Source: Pseudomonadota bacterium
GTDB taxonomy: Bacteria > Pseudomonadota > Alphaproteobacteria > Rhodospirillales > Magnetospirillaceae
Length of the DNA stretch: 64,000 bases
Assembly: GCA_021847015.1 (NCBI GenBank)
Contig: JAJZVW010000001.1
Coordinates: 62,001-126,000, forward strand
Direction: 5' to 3'
Part shown: positions 1 to 7,236 of the stretch, in pieces
How positions within the stretch are numbered: position 1 is the stretch's first letter
Layout of the letters: every line of letters starts with the position of its first letter
Program-made: the position numbers and the translations under genes
The notes under the pieces: model-generated
Told to the model about the DNA's origin: nothing
What the model saw: the letters and a program-made list of their open reading frames with translations, nothing else
Databases searched by the model: none

Positions 1-42
1 CGTGGAAATCGAGCGGAATGGGCATTCCTTCACGAACTCTCA
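1..42 (-). repeat. Family A palindromic repeat, copy 1 (cut by window edge)
   Basis: Read on the minus strand, this begins TGAGAGTT and continues GTGAAGGAATGCCCATTCCG, matching the left half of the complete copy at 2380-2483 with few changes. The window edge removes the rest. Its first three bases are the TGA stop codon of the response-regulator gene ending at 40. Confidence 0.75.
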
Positions 43-405
43 GGCGAGGAACCTGCTCACGGTCTGGAGGAACGCGCTAATAGCGATGGGTTTGGCCATA
101 TAGCCATCGCACCCGCCCTCGCGGATTTTCTCCTCGTCGCCCTTCATGGCGAAAGCGGTCACCGCGATCACGGGGATGCGCTTCAACCCCTCGTCGCCCT
201 TCAGCACCCTCGTGACCTCAAGGCCGGAGAGCTCGGGGAGTTGGATATCCATCAGGATGAGATCGGGACGGTGCTGGCGGGCGATGTCGATCGCCTCGCG
301 TCCGTTCTTGGTGTGCAGCGTGTTGTAGCCGTTGGCCAGCAAGAGGTCCCGAAACAATTTCATGTTCAGGTCGTTGTCTTCAACGATGAGAATAGTCTTC
401 GGCAT
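40..405 (-). CDS. divK: Single-domain response regulator, DivK-like
   Basis: A 121-residue protein made only of a receiver domain. The acidic pocket is E9-D10, the phosphoacceptor is D53 ([11 protein letters not shown]), and the conserved T (VTAFAM) and K (MAKP) are present. In alphaproteobacteria DivK feeds the CckA-ChpT-CtrA cell-cycle phosphorelay. cckA lies at 25.4 kb in this window with a CtrA-type box upstream of its operon, which supports the assignment. The gene is single, ATG-started, and its stop codon lies in a family A repeat. Other stand-alone receivers (CheY-like) are possible, but the [18 protein letters not shown] opening is typical of DivK. Confidence 0.85.
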   Translation of the reverse strand: MPKTILIVEDNDLNMKLFRDLLLANGYNTLHTKNGREAIDIARQHRPDLILMDIQLPELSGLEVTRVLKGDEGLKRIPVIAVTAFAMKGDEEKIREGGCDGYMAKPIAISAFLQTVSRFLA

Positions 406-610
406 GAGACGTAAAGCCGGACGGTTGGCACGGTGCGTCGGCCATCATCAGCAATCCCGACAGGCAAGTCAAACTGGAATGGACTGGGCGGGCGACCGGA
501 TGACGTCAGAAGTCCCGTGGCCATACATCTTTTGGCCGTATCGTCGGCCTGTTCAAAGAAATGCGCGCAGGTACGTCCAAAAACGCGAATCCCTTTAATG
601 TCTCCATATT

Positions 611-982
611 TTACTTGCCCCTGACGGCGCCGGCGATGCCGAGCGCCAACCATCCCAGCATGAGCGCCACTCCGCCGCTCGGAGTGAAGAGGGGAAATGC
701 CAAAGGCCCGGTCAACGCCTTGAGGTAGAGCGATCCCGAAAACAGGATCATGCCAAGGGTGAACAGAGCGGCGGACGCGCTTGCGGCGCGGTTGCCGTCA
801 CCGGTCAGGCGCTCGGCGGCCAGAAGCGCCAGCGCATGCACAAGCTGGTACTGCGAGGCGCGATCGGCCAATTGCCGGGCGTACGGATCACCGGCCAGCC
901 CATGGGCGGCATAGGCCCCGAACGCGATGGCCATCAGCCCGTTGACGGCGGCGACGACCACCCACGGCCGTGTGCGCCGCAT
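611..982 (-). CDS. DUF423 family small membrane protein
   Basis: A 123-residue protein starting at MRRTRPWV. It has about four hydrophobic segments and the family signature GAYAAHGL near the N-terminus, then a conserved SGSLYLKALTG stretch. It is inner-membrane; the family's biochemical role is unknown. The ATG at 982 lies one base beyond the purU stop codon (984-986), so it is probably translated as the second gene of a purU operon. A longer in-frame start exists but would run into purU coding sequence. Confidence 0.85.
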   Translation of the reverse strand: MRRTRPWVVVAAVNGLMAIAFGAYAAHGLAGDPYARQLADRASQYQLVHALALLAAERLTGDGNRAASASAALFTLGMILFSGSLYLKALTGPLAFPLFTPSGGVALMLGWLALGIAGAVRGK

Positions 983-983
983 G

Positions 984-1844
984 CTATTTGAACACCACGG
1001 TCTTGCTGCCGTTGGGCAGCACGCGATGCTCGACATGCCAGCGCACCGCCCGCGCCAGCACGACGTTTTCGATATCGCGGCCGATGGCGACCAGATCGTC
1101 CGGAGTGGCGGTGTGATCCACGCGCTCGACGCCCTGTTCGATAATGGGCCCCTCGTCCAGATCCGGCGTGACGTAATGGGCGGTGGCCCCGATGATCTTG
1201 ACGCCGCGGGCGTGGGCTTGGTGATAGGGCTTGGCGCCCTTGAAACTGGGCAGGAAGGAATGGTGGATGTTGATGGCCTTGCCCGACAGCCGCACGCACA
1301 TCTCGCGGGAAAGGATTTGCATGTAGCGCGCCAATACCACGAGGTCCGCGTGGCTGTGGTCGATCACCTCGGCGACCCGCTTTTCCTGCGCGAACTTGTC
1401 GTGCTTGTCGACGGCGAAATAATGGTACGGGATGCCGTGCCATTCGACGATGGCCCGCATGTCCGGGTGATTGGAGATCACCGCGGGGATTTCGATGGGC
1501 AATTGTCCGGTATGGTAGCGGTGCAGCAGGTCGACCAGGCAATGGCCGAATTTCGAGACCAGAATCACCACCCGCGCCTTGCGGCCAAGGTCGTGCAGTT
1601 TCCAGATCATCTGGAACCGCTCCGCCACCAGGCTGAACAGCTTTTCCAGTTCGGGCACCGGCGGGGTGAGGGCTCCATAGCAAAAGACGATGCGGCAGAA
1701 GAACCGGCGCGAAATGGGATCACCGTACTGCGCCGCCTCGGTGATGAAACAATCGTGCTGGGTCAGGAACCCTGAGACCGCGGCAACGATGCCGACGGTG
1801 TCGGGGCATGTGATCGTGAGGACGAAAGTCTGCCTGTCGGCCAT
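984..1844 (-). CDS. purU: Formyltetrahydrofolate deformylase
   Basis: 286 residues. An N-terminal ACT domain (FVLTITCPDTVGIVAAVSGF) is followed by a formyltransferase fold. The active-site block INIHHSFLPSFKGAKPY lies near residue 193, with the catalytic-Asp segment TPDLDEGP near 228. PurU hydrolyses 10-formyl-THF to THF and formate. The formate can feed PurT, whose gene begins at 63624. The ATG at 1844 was chosen because the ACT domain begins immediately after it; the longer open frame has no family similarity. The upstream region holds a 17-bp perfect stem. Confidence 0.95.
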   Translation of the reverse strand: MADRQTFVLTITCPDTVGIVAAVSGFLTQHDCFITEAAQYGDPISRRFFCRIVFCYGALTPPVPELEKLFSLVAERFQMIWKLHDLGRKARVVILVSKFGHCLVDLLHRYHTGQLPIEIPAVISNHPDMRAIVEWHGIPYHYFAVDKHDKFAQEKRVAEVIDHSHADLVVLARYMQILSREMCVRLSGKAINIHHSFLPSFKGAKPYHQAHARGVKIIGATAHYVTPDLDEGPIIEQGVERVDHTATPDDLVAIGRDIENVVLARAVRWHVEHRVLPNGSKTVVFK

Positions 1845-1946
1845 GGGTCCGGCTCCAGTTCGGACCTTGATAGCCGAGACCGGGGCGTGCGCCAAGGCGG
1901 CAAACGCTCCCTTGCCTTTTTTCCGCGGATGGCCGATGGTCGCGCC

Positions 1947-1984
1947 GCGTGGACCGGGGCCGGCCCGCCGGCCCCGGTCCACGC
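1947..1984. repeat. 17-bp perfect inverted repeat between divergent genes
   Basis: The arm GCGTGGACCGGGGCCGG is followed by the loop CCCG and a perfect complement. It lies between the purU start (1844) and the acidic-protein start (2041), so it is in the shared upstream region and not at a gene end. It may be a hairpin in either leader transcript or a regulator site. It lacks a T-run on either side. Confidence 0.8.
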
Positions 1985-2040
1985 CGTTGGAGACGCCCCG
2001 TTACCGGCGACGACCGCTCACCCCCGAGGAGCCCCTTGCG

Positions 2041-2382
2041 ATGATCACCGTTTACTACAAGTCCAGCAAGGCTCAATGGAAGTACGAGCTTGAGGAAAGC
2101 GAGCACGAGGAAATCATCAAGAACCTGATGGAGGGAAAACCCGACATCAGCGAAATGTTCGAGGAATCTCTCGATATCCTCCAGGAAGTGTCGGCGCTGG
2201 ATGACGCTGACATGGACGAGGACGAGCAGATCGACCAGACGATCGCGGTTGCCTTCCTCTGGCAATATTTCAATCACCTCGCTCCCGAGGACGAGCGCAT
2301 CCTCGGCGACATCGCCATCCTCGAAGACGAGGACGGGACCGGCGTCACCGTGCTGCCGGCCGAGAGCGTCGTCGAAGACTGA
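2041..2382 (+). CDS. Hypothetical highly acidic protein
   Basis: 113 residues starting MITVYYKSSKAQWKYEL at an ATG. About 32 residues are Asp or Glu against only a handful of Lys and Arg, so the isoelectric point must be very low. It has no signal peptide or membrane segment, and the composition suggests a soluble helical protein. I do not recognise the family. It is divergent from purU, and its stop codon TGA (2380-2382) is also the first triplet of a complete family A repeat. Coding is supported by codon periodicity and an acidic pattern ending cleanly at VVED; function is unknown. Confidence 0.7.
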   Translation: MITVYYKSSKAQWKYELEESEHEEIIKNLMEGKPDISEMFEESLDILQEVSALDDADMDEDEQIDQTIAVAFLWQYFNHLAPEDERILGDIAILEDEDGTGVTVLPAESVVED

Positions 2383-2483
2383 GAGTTTGTGAAGGAATGC
2401 CCATTCCGCGCGATTCCGACGGAAAAGCGCCAACGTTTTTAATGGGCGTTCTTTCACAAGTTCGATTGATTTACAAACTCTCA
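2380..2483 (+). repeat. Family A palindromic repeat, copy 2 (complete)
   Basis: A 104-bp element bounded by perfect 11-bp inverted ends, TGAGAGTTTGT and ACAAACTCTCA. Inner arms GTGAAGGAATGCCCATT and AATGGGCGTTCTTTCAC also pair imperfectly, so the whole element can fold into one long hairpin. It begins exactly on the stop codon of the preceding gene. Related copies lie at 1-42 (minus strand) and 27792-27894. Confidence 0.85.
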
Positions 2484-2564
2484 GCAGTCCCAAGTGCAAC
2501 GGGGCGCCGTGCGGTGGTCGCGCCAATGGCCGCCACGGCAACGTCGCGCCCCGGGGCTGGGCCG

Positions 2565-2598
2565 TTAACCTGGATTTCCCCATCCCCCCGCGGGTTAA
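2565..2598. repeat. Family B repeat, shortened copy
   Basis: It begins TTAACCTGGATTTC, identical to the left end of the complete inverted repeat at 18250-18334, and ends GGGTTAA like its right end. The middle is shortened and replaced by a C-rich stretch. The minus-strand TAA stop of the neighbouring Crp-like gene (2595-2597) is part of the terminal TTAA. Confidence 0.6.
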
Positions 2599-3287
2599 GC
2601 GTCCGCCTCCCGCATGAGCCGCCGCAAGGCTTCGATATCCGTGATCACGACCTTGCGGCCGCGGCTTTCGACGCCGGCCGCCTTCAGCCGTGCAAGCGCC
2701 CGCGACAGGGATTCGGGGGCGATGCCGATGCGGCTGGCGAGCGCCGATTTCGACAGCGGAAGCTGGAGATGGGCGCTGCCTTCCGCCGCCGGAGCCAGCG
2801 CGATCAGGAACGATGCCAGCCGCTGCACCGGAGAATTGCCTTTCAGCGCCGCGATTTCGCGGATCAGCCGCGCCTGCCAGAGGGCGAGACCGCCCAGCAA
2901 CTGCATCGCCACGCGCCGGTTCTCGGACAGACGCTTGAGAAACGGGGACGCCGGCACATGGACGAGGCGGGAACCGGCGGTCACCTCGCAATTCAGCGGG
3001 AAGCGGCCCGATGAGAAGATCGCAGCCTCGGCGAAGGAATTGACCGCATCGAACACCTCGATGATGGTTTGGTCGCCCGCCTCGGTCAGCGCGAACAGAT
3101 TGACGCTCCCCGCCACGATCACGAAGAAGCGGTCCGCCGTGTCCCCTTCATTGAAAAGGAGTTCGGTCTCGGCATAGGCGACGGCCTGCGCGCCCTGCAT
3201 GAGAGCCTCGAGGTCGGCGCGGGCGATACCGGCGAACAGCGGGGCTTGGCCCACCAGGTCGAGATCGGCTTTGGACAATCCGGCCAA
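2595..3287 (-). CDS. Crp/Fnr family transcriptional regulator (first of two)
   Basis: About 230 residues: an N-terminal cyclic-nucleotide-binding-type beta barrel (FVIVAGSVNLFALTEAG), a long dimerisation helix, then a C-terminal winged helix with KSALASRIGIAPESLSRALA. It lacks the N-terminal Cys cluster of Fnr, so an oxygen-sensing iron-sulfur cluster is unlikely; haem/NO-type (DNR-like) or other ligands are possible. TTG at 3287 is preferred because GGAGG lies five bases upstream. An upstream in-frame ATG would overlap the neighbouring gene by 47 bases. It is 13 bases downstream of a paralogue and probably co-transcribed with it. Confidence 0.85.
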   Translation of the reverse strand: MAGLSKADLDLVGQAPLFAGIARADLEALMQGAQAVAYAETELLFNEGDTADRFFVIVAGSVNLFALTEAGDQTIIEVFDAVNSFAEAAIFSSGRFPLNCEVTAGSRLVHVPASPFLKRLSENRRVAMQLLGGLALWQARLIREIAALKGNSPVQRLASFLIALAPAAEGSAHLQLPLSKSALASRIGIAPESLSRALARLKAAGVESRGRKVVITDIEALRRLMREADA

Positions 3288-3300
3288 GTCGGCCTCCCCC

Positions 3301-3990
3301 CTAAGGCGTTTCCTCTTCGATGCAGAACCGGCGCAGCCGCCCCACATCGGCGATGCTCACCGCGTTGTCCGGCAAGGATCGGACCTCCACGGCGGCCAAG
3401 CGGGCCAGCGCCCGCGACAGGCTTTCCGGCTTCATCCCCAGTTCCTCGGCAACCAGCTTCTTGTCGTAGGGGAACCGTATCACGGCCGCGCCCGAGGACG
3501 CCTGGGTCAGCGACAGGATGAAGCTTCCCAGGCGCTGCGCCGTGGTCTTCAGCTTGAGTTCGGCGATCTGGCGCACCTGCATCCGCAGGCGCACCGACAT
3601 CGCCGACAGCATGTGAAGGATGATGTCGAAACGCGTTTCCAGCTTGTCGAGGAACGGGGCGGCGGGAATGGACAACAGCCTCGCCCCCGCGATCACCCGC
3701 GCCGACATCAGGAAGCGCCGGCCGCCAAAGAGCGCCGCGTCGCCCAACACCGTGCCCTTGCGCGCCACTTCGACGACGCTGCGCCGCCCCTCTCTTTCGG
3801 TGGACAATTCCACGTGGCCGTCGAGAACGACATAGAACGTCTCCACCGGATCACCCGCCGCGTACAATCCGTGATCGCGAGGGCAGGCGATGATCACCGC
3901 CCCATCGAGCAATTCACGCAAATCCTTATCGGCCAGCCCGGAAAACAACGGCGTCGCACGCAGTTCCGGTGGAATGTCCGTATCGAACAC
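3301..3990 (-). CDS. Crp/Fnr family transcriptional regulator (second of two)
   Basis: About 229 residues with the same architecture as its downstream neighbour: effector barrel (FYVVLDGHVELSTEREG), dimer helix and winged helix (KKLVAEELGMKPESLSRALARL). The recognition helix SLSRALARL is the same in both proteins, so they may read the same DNA site. It has no Fnr-type Cys cluster. GTG at 3990 follows an AGAGGA motif and gives a length matching the paralogue. An alternative GTG at 4041 gives 246 residues but has no visible ribosome site. Effector and targets are unknown. Confidence 0.85.
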   Translation of the reverse strand: MFDTDIPPELRATPLFSGLADKDLRELLDGAVIIACPRDHGLYAAGDPVETFYVVLDGHVELSTEREGRRSVVEVARKGTVLGDAALFGGRRFLMSARVIAGARLLSIPAAPFLDKLETRFDIILHMLSAMSVRLRMQVRQIAELKLKTTAQRLGSFILSLTQASSGAAVIRFPYDKKLVAEELGMKPESLSRALARLAAVEVRSLPDNAVSIADVGRLRRFCIEEETP

Positions 3991-4068
3991 AATGCCCAAT
4001 CCTCTGCCATGACCGTCCGAAGACGACCGTACTTCGGACACCCCGGTTGGGCCAGAAAAACGTGCGAG

Positions 4069-4473
4069 TCAATGGAAGCCGTAGATGTCCGTGGGCGAGG
4101 CGGGTCGGACGGGAGTCAGCGACGACACCGTCGGGAGCTTCGAGTCGATAGCCGACAGCGCCAGCCAAAGATCGACTCCCTCCTGGGGCGAAGCCGGTCC
4201 CCCGGCGGAACCGCCGGCCCTCTGGGCGGCCTCGGTGGCGGCCAGGTCGTCCGGCGGAAGCGCGCCATCCGCGGATGGCGCATCCGCGGCGCCGCCATCC
4301 CCACCATCCAGAAGCCGGTCGGACCGGCTCAACTGCGCGATACAGGACCGGAAGGCGGCGGTGCCGGCGGGATAGCCTGCGACCACGCAGCTCTCCGTCA
4401 CCGACCAGCTTGCCGCCCGAGCCGCCCCGGACCAGGTCAGCAACACCCCCAGGGCCAGGATGATCTTCGCCAT
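4069..4473 (-). CDS. Hypothetical secreted protein
   Basis: 134 residues. The N-terminus MAKIILALGVLLTWSGAARA is a clear signal peptide with an AxA-type cleavage site. The mature part has two Cys (ESCVVAGY, FRSCIAQL), which could form a disulfide, then a low-complexity Gly/Ala/Asp region. The start at 4473 has GGGAGG six bases upstream. I do not recognise the family. It lies directly upstream of the two Crp/Fnr genes on the same strand, so a periplasmic or surface role regulated with them is possible but not shown. Confidence 0.65.
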   Translation of the reverse strand: MAKIILALGVLLTWSGAARAASWSVTESCVVAGYPAGTAAFRSCIAQLSRSDRLLDGGDGGAADAPSADGALPPDDLAATEAAQRAGGSAGGPASPQEGVDLWLALSAIDSKLPTVSSLTPVRPASPTDIYGFH

Positions 4474-4596
4474 GGCGGCCTCCCGCATCCACTGATCGCG
4501 CAATCATCGCGCTTTCTCGGCGGCCCCATGAGGACGCATCCGCGTGAACAAGATCGGCAAACGAGGCAGCCCTTCGGAAGAGATCGGCCGGCTTCG

Positions 4597-5376
4597 TCAA
4601 TGCATGGTCGCCGACGGTTGCTCGCCGGAACGCGCCTGGCCCGAGGGTTTGGCAACGCGCATGGCGTTTTTCGCCACCCGGCCGGCGCGTTCCACCAGTT
4701 CGCCGCCTCGTTCGCGCGCCTGACGCATGACGTCCCCCATCGTCCCGGCCAACAAACGGCCTTCCAGCCGCGTGCGCGGCAGTACGGCGCCCAAGACGGC
4801 TCCCAGCGCCGCCGCGGCAACGCCGATGACCAGAGGATGCTCCTGGTAGGTGTCGCGTGTGCGATTGGCCGCGCCGCTGGCCGTATCGCCCGCCGCCCGC
4901 CCCCATTCCGTTACGCGCTGGCGGGTATATTCCCTCGCGTGCCGGATACCGAGGCGAGCCCGCCCCGCCGCCTGAGCGATGCGGGACGCAGCCGTTTCCC
5001 CCGCCATCGACGCCATACCCTCCTCCCCCTCGGCACCGTAGCCGGACGAACCGGCGCCGGCAGCGGTGGGATACCCGGGTTCGGACGGCGCCGGCCGGCC
5101 TTCGCCCTTCCCATAGGCCTCGCCGTTGGCCCGGCGAGCCCTCAGCGTCCCTTCGACGGCGAGCCAGCCTATCCCCAGGCCGATGAGAGCGAGGGGAAGA
5201 GGATGCTCACGCATCATCGACCGCACCTGTGAGCCGTCGCTGGTCAATCCGCGCATGATGTCCACCGCCTGATCCAGGAGTTGCAGGGGAGAGAGCTTGC
5301 GTTCAATAGCCTGGAGCGTGCCGGCCATCTCCCCCCGCGTCCGCTCGATTTGCTGCTGGATTTCATCCGTCGTCAT
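4597..5376 (-). CDS. DUF3618 family envelope protein
   Basis: 259 residues. The N-terminal 40 residues (TTDEIQQQIERTRGEMAGTLQAIERKLSP) match the DUF3618 motif. Two hydrophobic segments (PLALIGLGIGWLAVEG and PLVIGVAAAALGAVLGAVLP) are separated by a Gly/Ala-rich helical stretch, so it is membrane-anchored. Its ATG overlaps the stop of the upstream holin-like gene by four bases (ATGA), so translation is coupled. DUF3618 proteins commonly accompany YqjD/YqjE-like proteins in alphaproteobacteria. The molecular role is unknown; cell-envelope or ribosome tethering has been proposed for the YqjD group. Confidence 0.85.
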   Translation of the reverse strand: MTTDEIQQQIERTRGEMAGTLQAIERKLSPLQLLDQAVDIMRGLTSDGSQVRSMMREHPLPLALIGLGIGWLAVEGTLRARRANGEAYGKGEGRPAPSEPGYPTAAGAGSSGYGAEGEEGMASMAGETAASRIAQAAGRARLGIRHAREYTRQRVTEWGRAAGDTASGAANRTRDTYQEHPLVIGVAAAALGAVLGAVLPRTRLEGRLLAGTMGDVMRQARERGGELVERAGRVAKNAMRVAKPSGQARSGEQPSATMH

Positions 5377-5768
5377 GGCATCTGCTCCCGCGCCCAGCGG
5401 GTATTCGCCTTCAATGTGTCGAGCGTCCGTCTGGGGGTAAGGTTGTCCCGTTTGAAGATGGCCAGCCCCCTGGCCATGGCAACGGCGCCGATCAGCGCCA
5501 GCAGGGCGCCGACCACCAGGGCGGCGAGCCAGCCACCCAATACCGTCGCCAGACCGAGGACGGCCGCCGCCACCAGAGCCTGGAAGGCTCCGAACAGCAG
5601 GGCGCCCCCGGCGATGACGGCGACCAGGCCGAATCTGGCCTGACCGATCTTTTCCGCCACTTCCGCCTTGGCCAATTCGAGTTCCTGGCGGAACAGCATG
5701 CCGGTTTCCCGCGTCAGCTCGGCAAAGAGCGTGGCGAGGGTACGGTCCGGAGAGGACATCTCGTTCAT
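5373..5768 (-). CDS. YqjE / phage-holin superfamily membrane protein
   Basis: 131 residues. An amphipathic N-terminal helix (LATLFAELTRETGMLFRQELELAKAEV) precedes two adjacent transmembrane segments (GLVAVIAGGALLFGAFQALVAAA and WLAALVVGALLALIGAVAMA). This is the DUF1469/holin-X layout. It overlaps its neighbours by ATGA junctions on both sides and is the middle gene of a three-gene operon. It is probably an inner-membrane partner of the flanking proteins; a lytic function is unlikely in this context. Confidence 0.85.
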   Translation of the reverse strand: MNEMSSPDRTLATLFAELTRETGMLFRQELELAKAEVAEKIGQARFGLVAVIAGGALLFGAFQALVAAAVLGLATVLGGWLAALVVGALLALIGAVAMARGLAIFKRDNLTPRRTLDTLKANTRWAREQMP

Positions 5769-6298
5769 GACCCCTCCCCTGCCGGTGCCGTGACGGTGGA
5801 GCCGGCCGGATGAGGCGCGGCGGCGGATCCACCGAGTTCGGCCGTGCCGGCTACGGCGGGTTCACCCCCGCCCTTTGGCAGCGAGCCCTTGACCGCACGC
5901 GCCAGGATGAAGCCGGCCGCGGCCGCCCCGCCGATGAACCACCAGGGCTGACGGCGGGCGAAATCCACGGTTTCATCGACGATGTCGTTCCAATGCGCTT
6001 GTCGCAGGTAGCGGGAAACCTGCTCCAACCGCTCGGCAGCCATATCAGTGTAGCGGGCCATGCTCTTGCTCTCCGAATCGATGTCCTGGGCCGTCCGATG
6101 CAGAGCCTGGGCCATCCCGCCCAAAGCGTCGGCCACCTTGCGGCGCTGGGTGTCGGCGACATCGCGCACCAGGGACTTGGCCTCGGTGATCGTCTGCCCG
6201 GTCCCTTCAGGGATGGTTTCGCCGGGAGAGCTTGCCTCCGCTGCGGACGAAGAAGGATCGAAGCCCTCCCCCGACGCCCGCGCGATTGGTTCCGCCAT
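5765..6298 (-). CDS. YqjD/ElaB-like membrane-anchored stress protein
   Basis: 177 residues. An Ala/Ser-rich disordered N-terminus is followed by a long amphipathic helix (residues about 35-110, AKSLVRDVADTQRRKVADALGGMAQALHRTAQDID), then RRQPWWFIGGAAAAGFILARAVKG as one transmembrane segment and a disordered tail. This resembles the C-terminal anchor of YqjD/ElaB-type proteins. It is the first gene of the operon with the YqjE-like and DUF3618 proteins and overlaps the next by four bases. No operon promoter could be identified with confidence. Confidence 0.75.
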   Translation of the reverse strand: MAEPIARASGEGFDPSSSAAEASSPGETIPEGTGQTITEAKSLVRDVADTQRRKVADALGGMAQALHRTAQDIDSESKSMARYTDMAAERLEQVSRYLRQAHWNDIVDETVDFARRQPWWFIGGAAAAGFILARAVKGSLPKGGGEPAVAGTAELGGSAAAPHPAGSTVTAPAGEGS

Positions 6299-6694
6299 GT
6301 CTCGATCCTCCTCCGCCGCTCACTCATCAGCCCTCCCCGGACTGATCCGGCAGGATTGGTCCGGCAACAGGCCAACACCGATGGCCCACCCGCATGTTCC
6401 CCTCAAAAACGGCGAACCTGGCGCGGCCTTCCCCCGCCCCGGGTCGGTGCCCAACGCCGCGATCGAGACGCTTTCGGGATACGGATGAGGTGGGGCGAGT
6501 CCGGACGCGGCTGAACGCCCCCTCTCCGCATGGATGCGGGGACAACCACTGGGGATACCCCCCAATTCATCAGGATAGGGCCGCATCCCCTTTGAGGCCG
6601 CCCGCACTGGCTTGTGACGAGATTTTGACGGGCGGCATGGGCGCCTCCCGCCAGTGCCTCATCGCCAGGGCGGCTCCCTTGGGGATGGAATCGG
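6299..6694. other. Intergenic region, no gene seen
   Basis: This 396-base gap separates the 3' end of the cytochrome c gene from the 5' end of the envelope operon. It must hold the promoter of the envelope operon. An 8-bp inverted repeat GCACTGGC/GCCAGTGC (about 6604 and 6646) and a short CCGCAT-GG-ATGCGG hairpin (about 6528) are visible. No frame here has a convincing start or codon pattern. Confidence 0.5.
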
Positions 6695-7081
6695 CTATTT
6701 CTTTTCCTTGGGGAGTTGGGCCAGATAGGCGATGACGTTCTGGCGATCCTGGGGATTCTTCAATCCCGGGAAGGCCATTTTGTTTCCGGGAACCATGGCT
6801 TTTGGATCGGTGAGATATTTGTCGAGATTTTCCGGCGTCCAAACGATGTTGGCGGTCTTCATGGCCGGAGAATAATTGAAGCCTTCGGCGCTGCCGCTCT
6901 TACGGCCGACCACTCCGTACAGGCTCGGGCCGATCTTGTTCTTTCCCGGTTCGGCGGTATGGCAAACCTGGCATTGCTTGAAGACCTTCTCACCGGCCGC
7001 GGCGTCGCCGGCGACCTGGGCGTAGGCGGTTCCGGCGAACAGCGCCAGCACGGGCAAGGAAACAACAATCCGCACGATCAT
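6695..7081 (-). CDS. Class I cytochrome c (cytochrome c2 type)
   Basis: 128 residues: signal peptide MIVRIVVSLPVLALFAGTAYA, then a haem c site CQVCH near residue 36, the conserved GPSLYGVVGRKSG loop, and the methionine ligand in NKMAFPG near residue 100. This is a soluble periplasmic electron carrier between the bc1 complex or dehydrogenases and oxidases or reductases. Start 7081 is chosen because the signal peptide begins there. It stands alone between an intergenic gap and the divergent murI-like gene. Confidence 0.92.
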   Translation of the reverse strand: MIVRIVVSLPVLALFAGTAYAQVAGDAAAGEKVFKQCQVCHTAEPGKNKIGPSLYGVVGRKSGSAEGFNYSPAMKTANIVWTPENLDKYLTDPKAMVPGNKMAFPGLKNPQDRQNVIAYLAQLPKEKK

Positions 7082-7236
7082 GCCGACCTCCCTCGGTGTC
7101 CGCGGGCACGCCACGCCGGGCGCGGCCGCTCCGCGTCGCGATGTCACAACAGCCGGCCCCCCATATGGTTCCTCCAGGCTTGCTTTTCGCGCGCATCCCC
7201 GGATGATGCCGCCGTTCATCCTTCAAAGGAGGCGCC

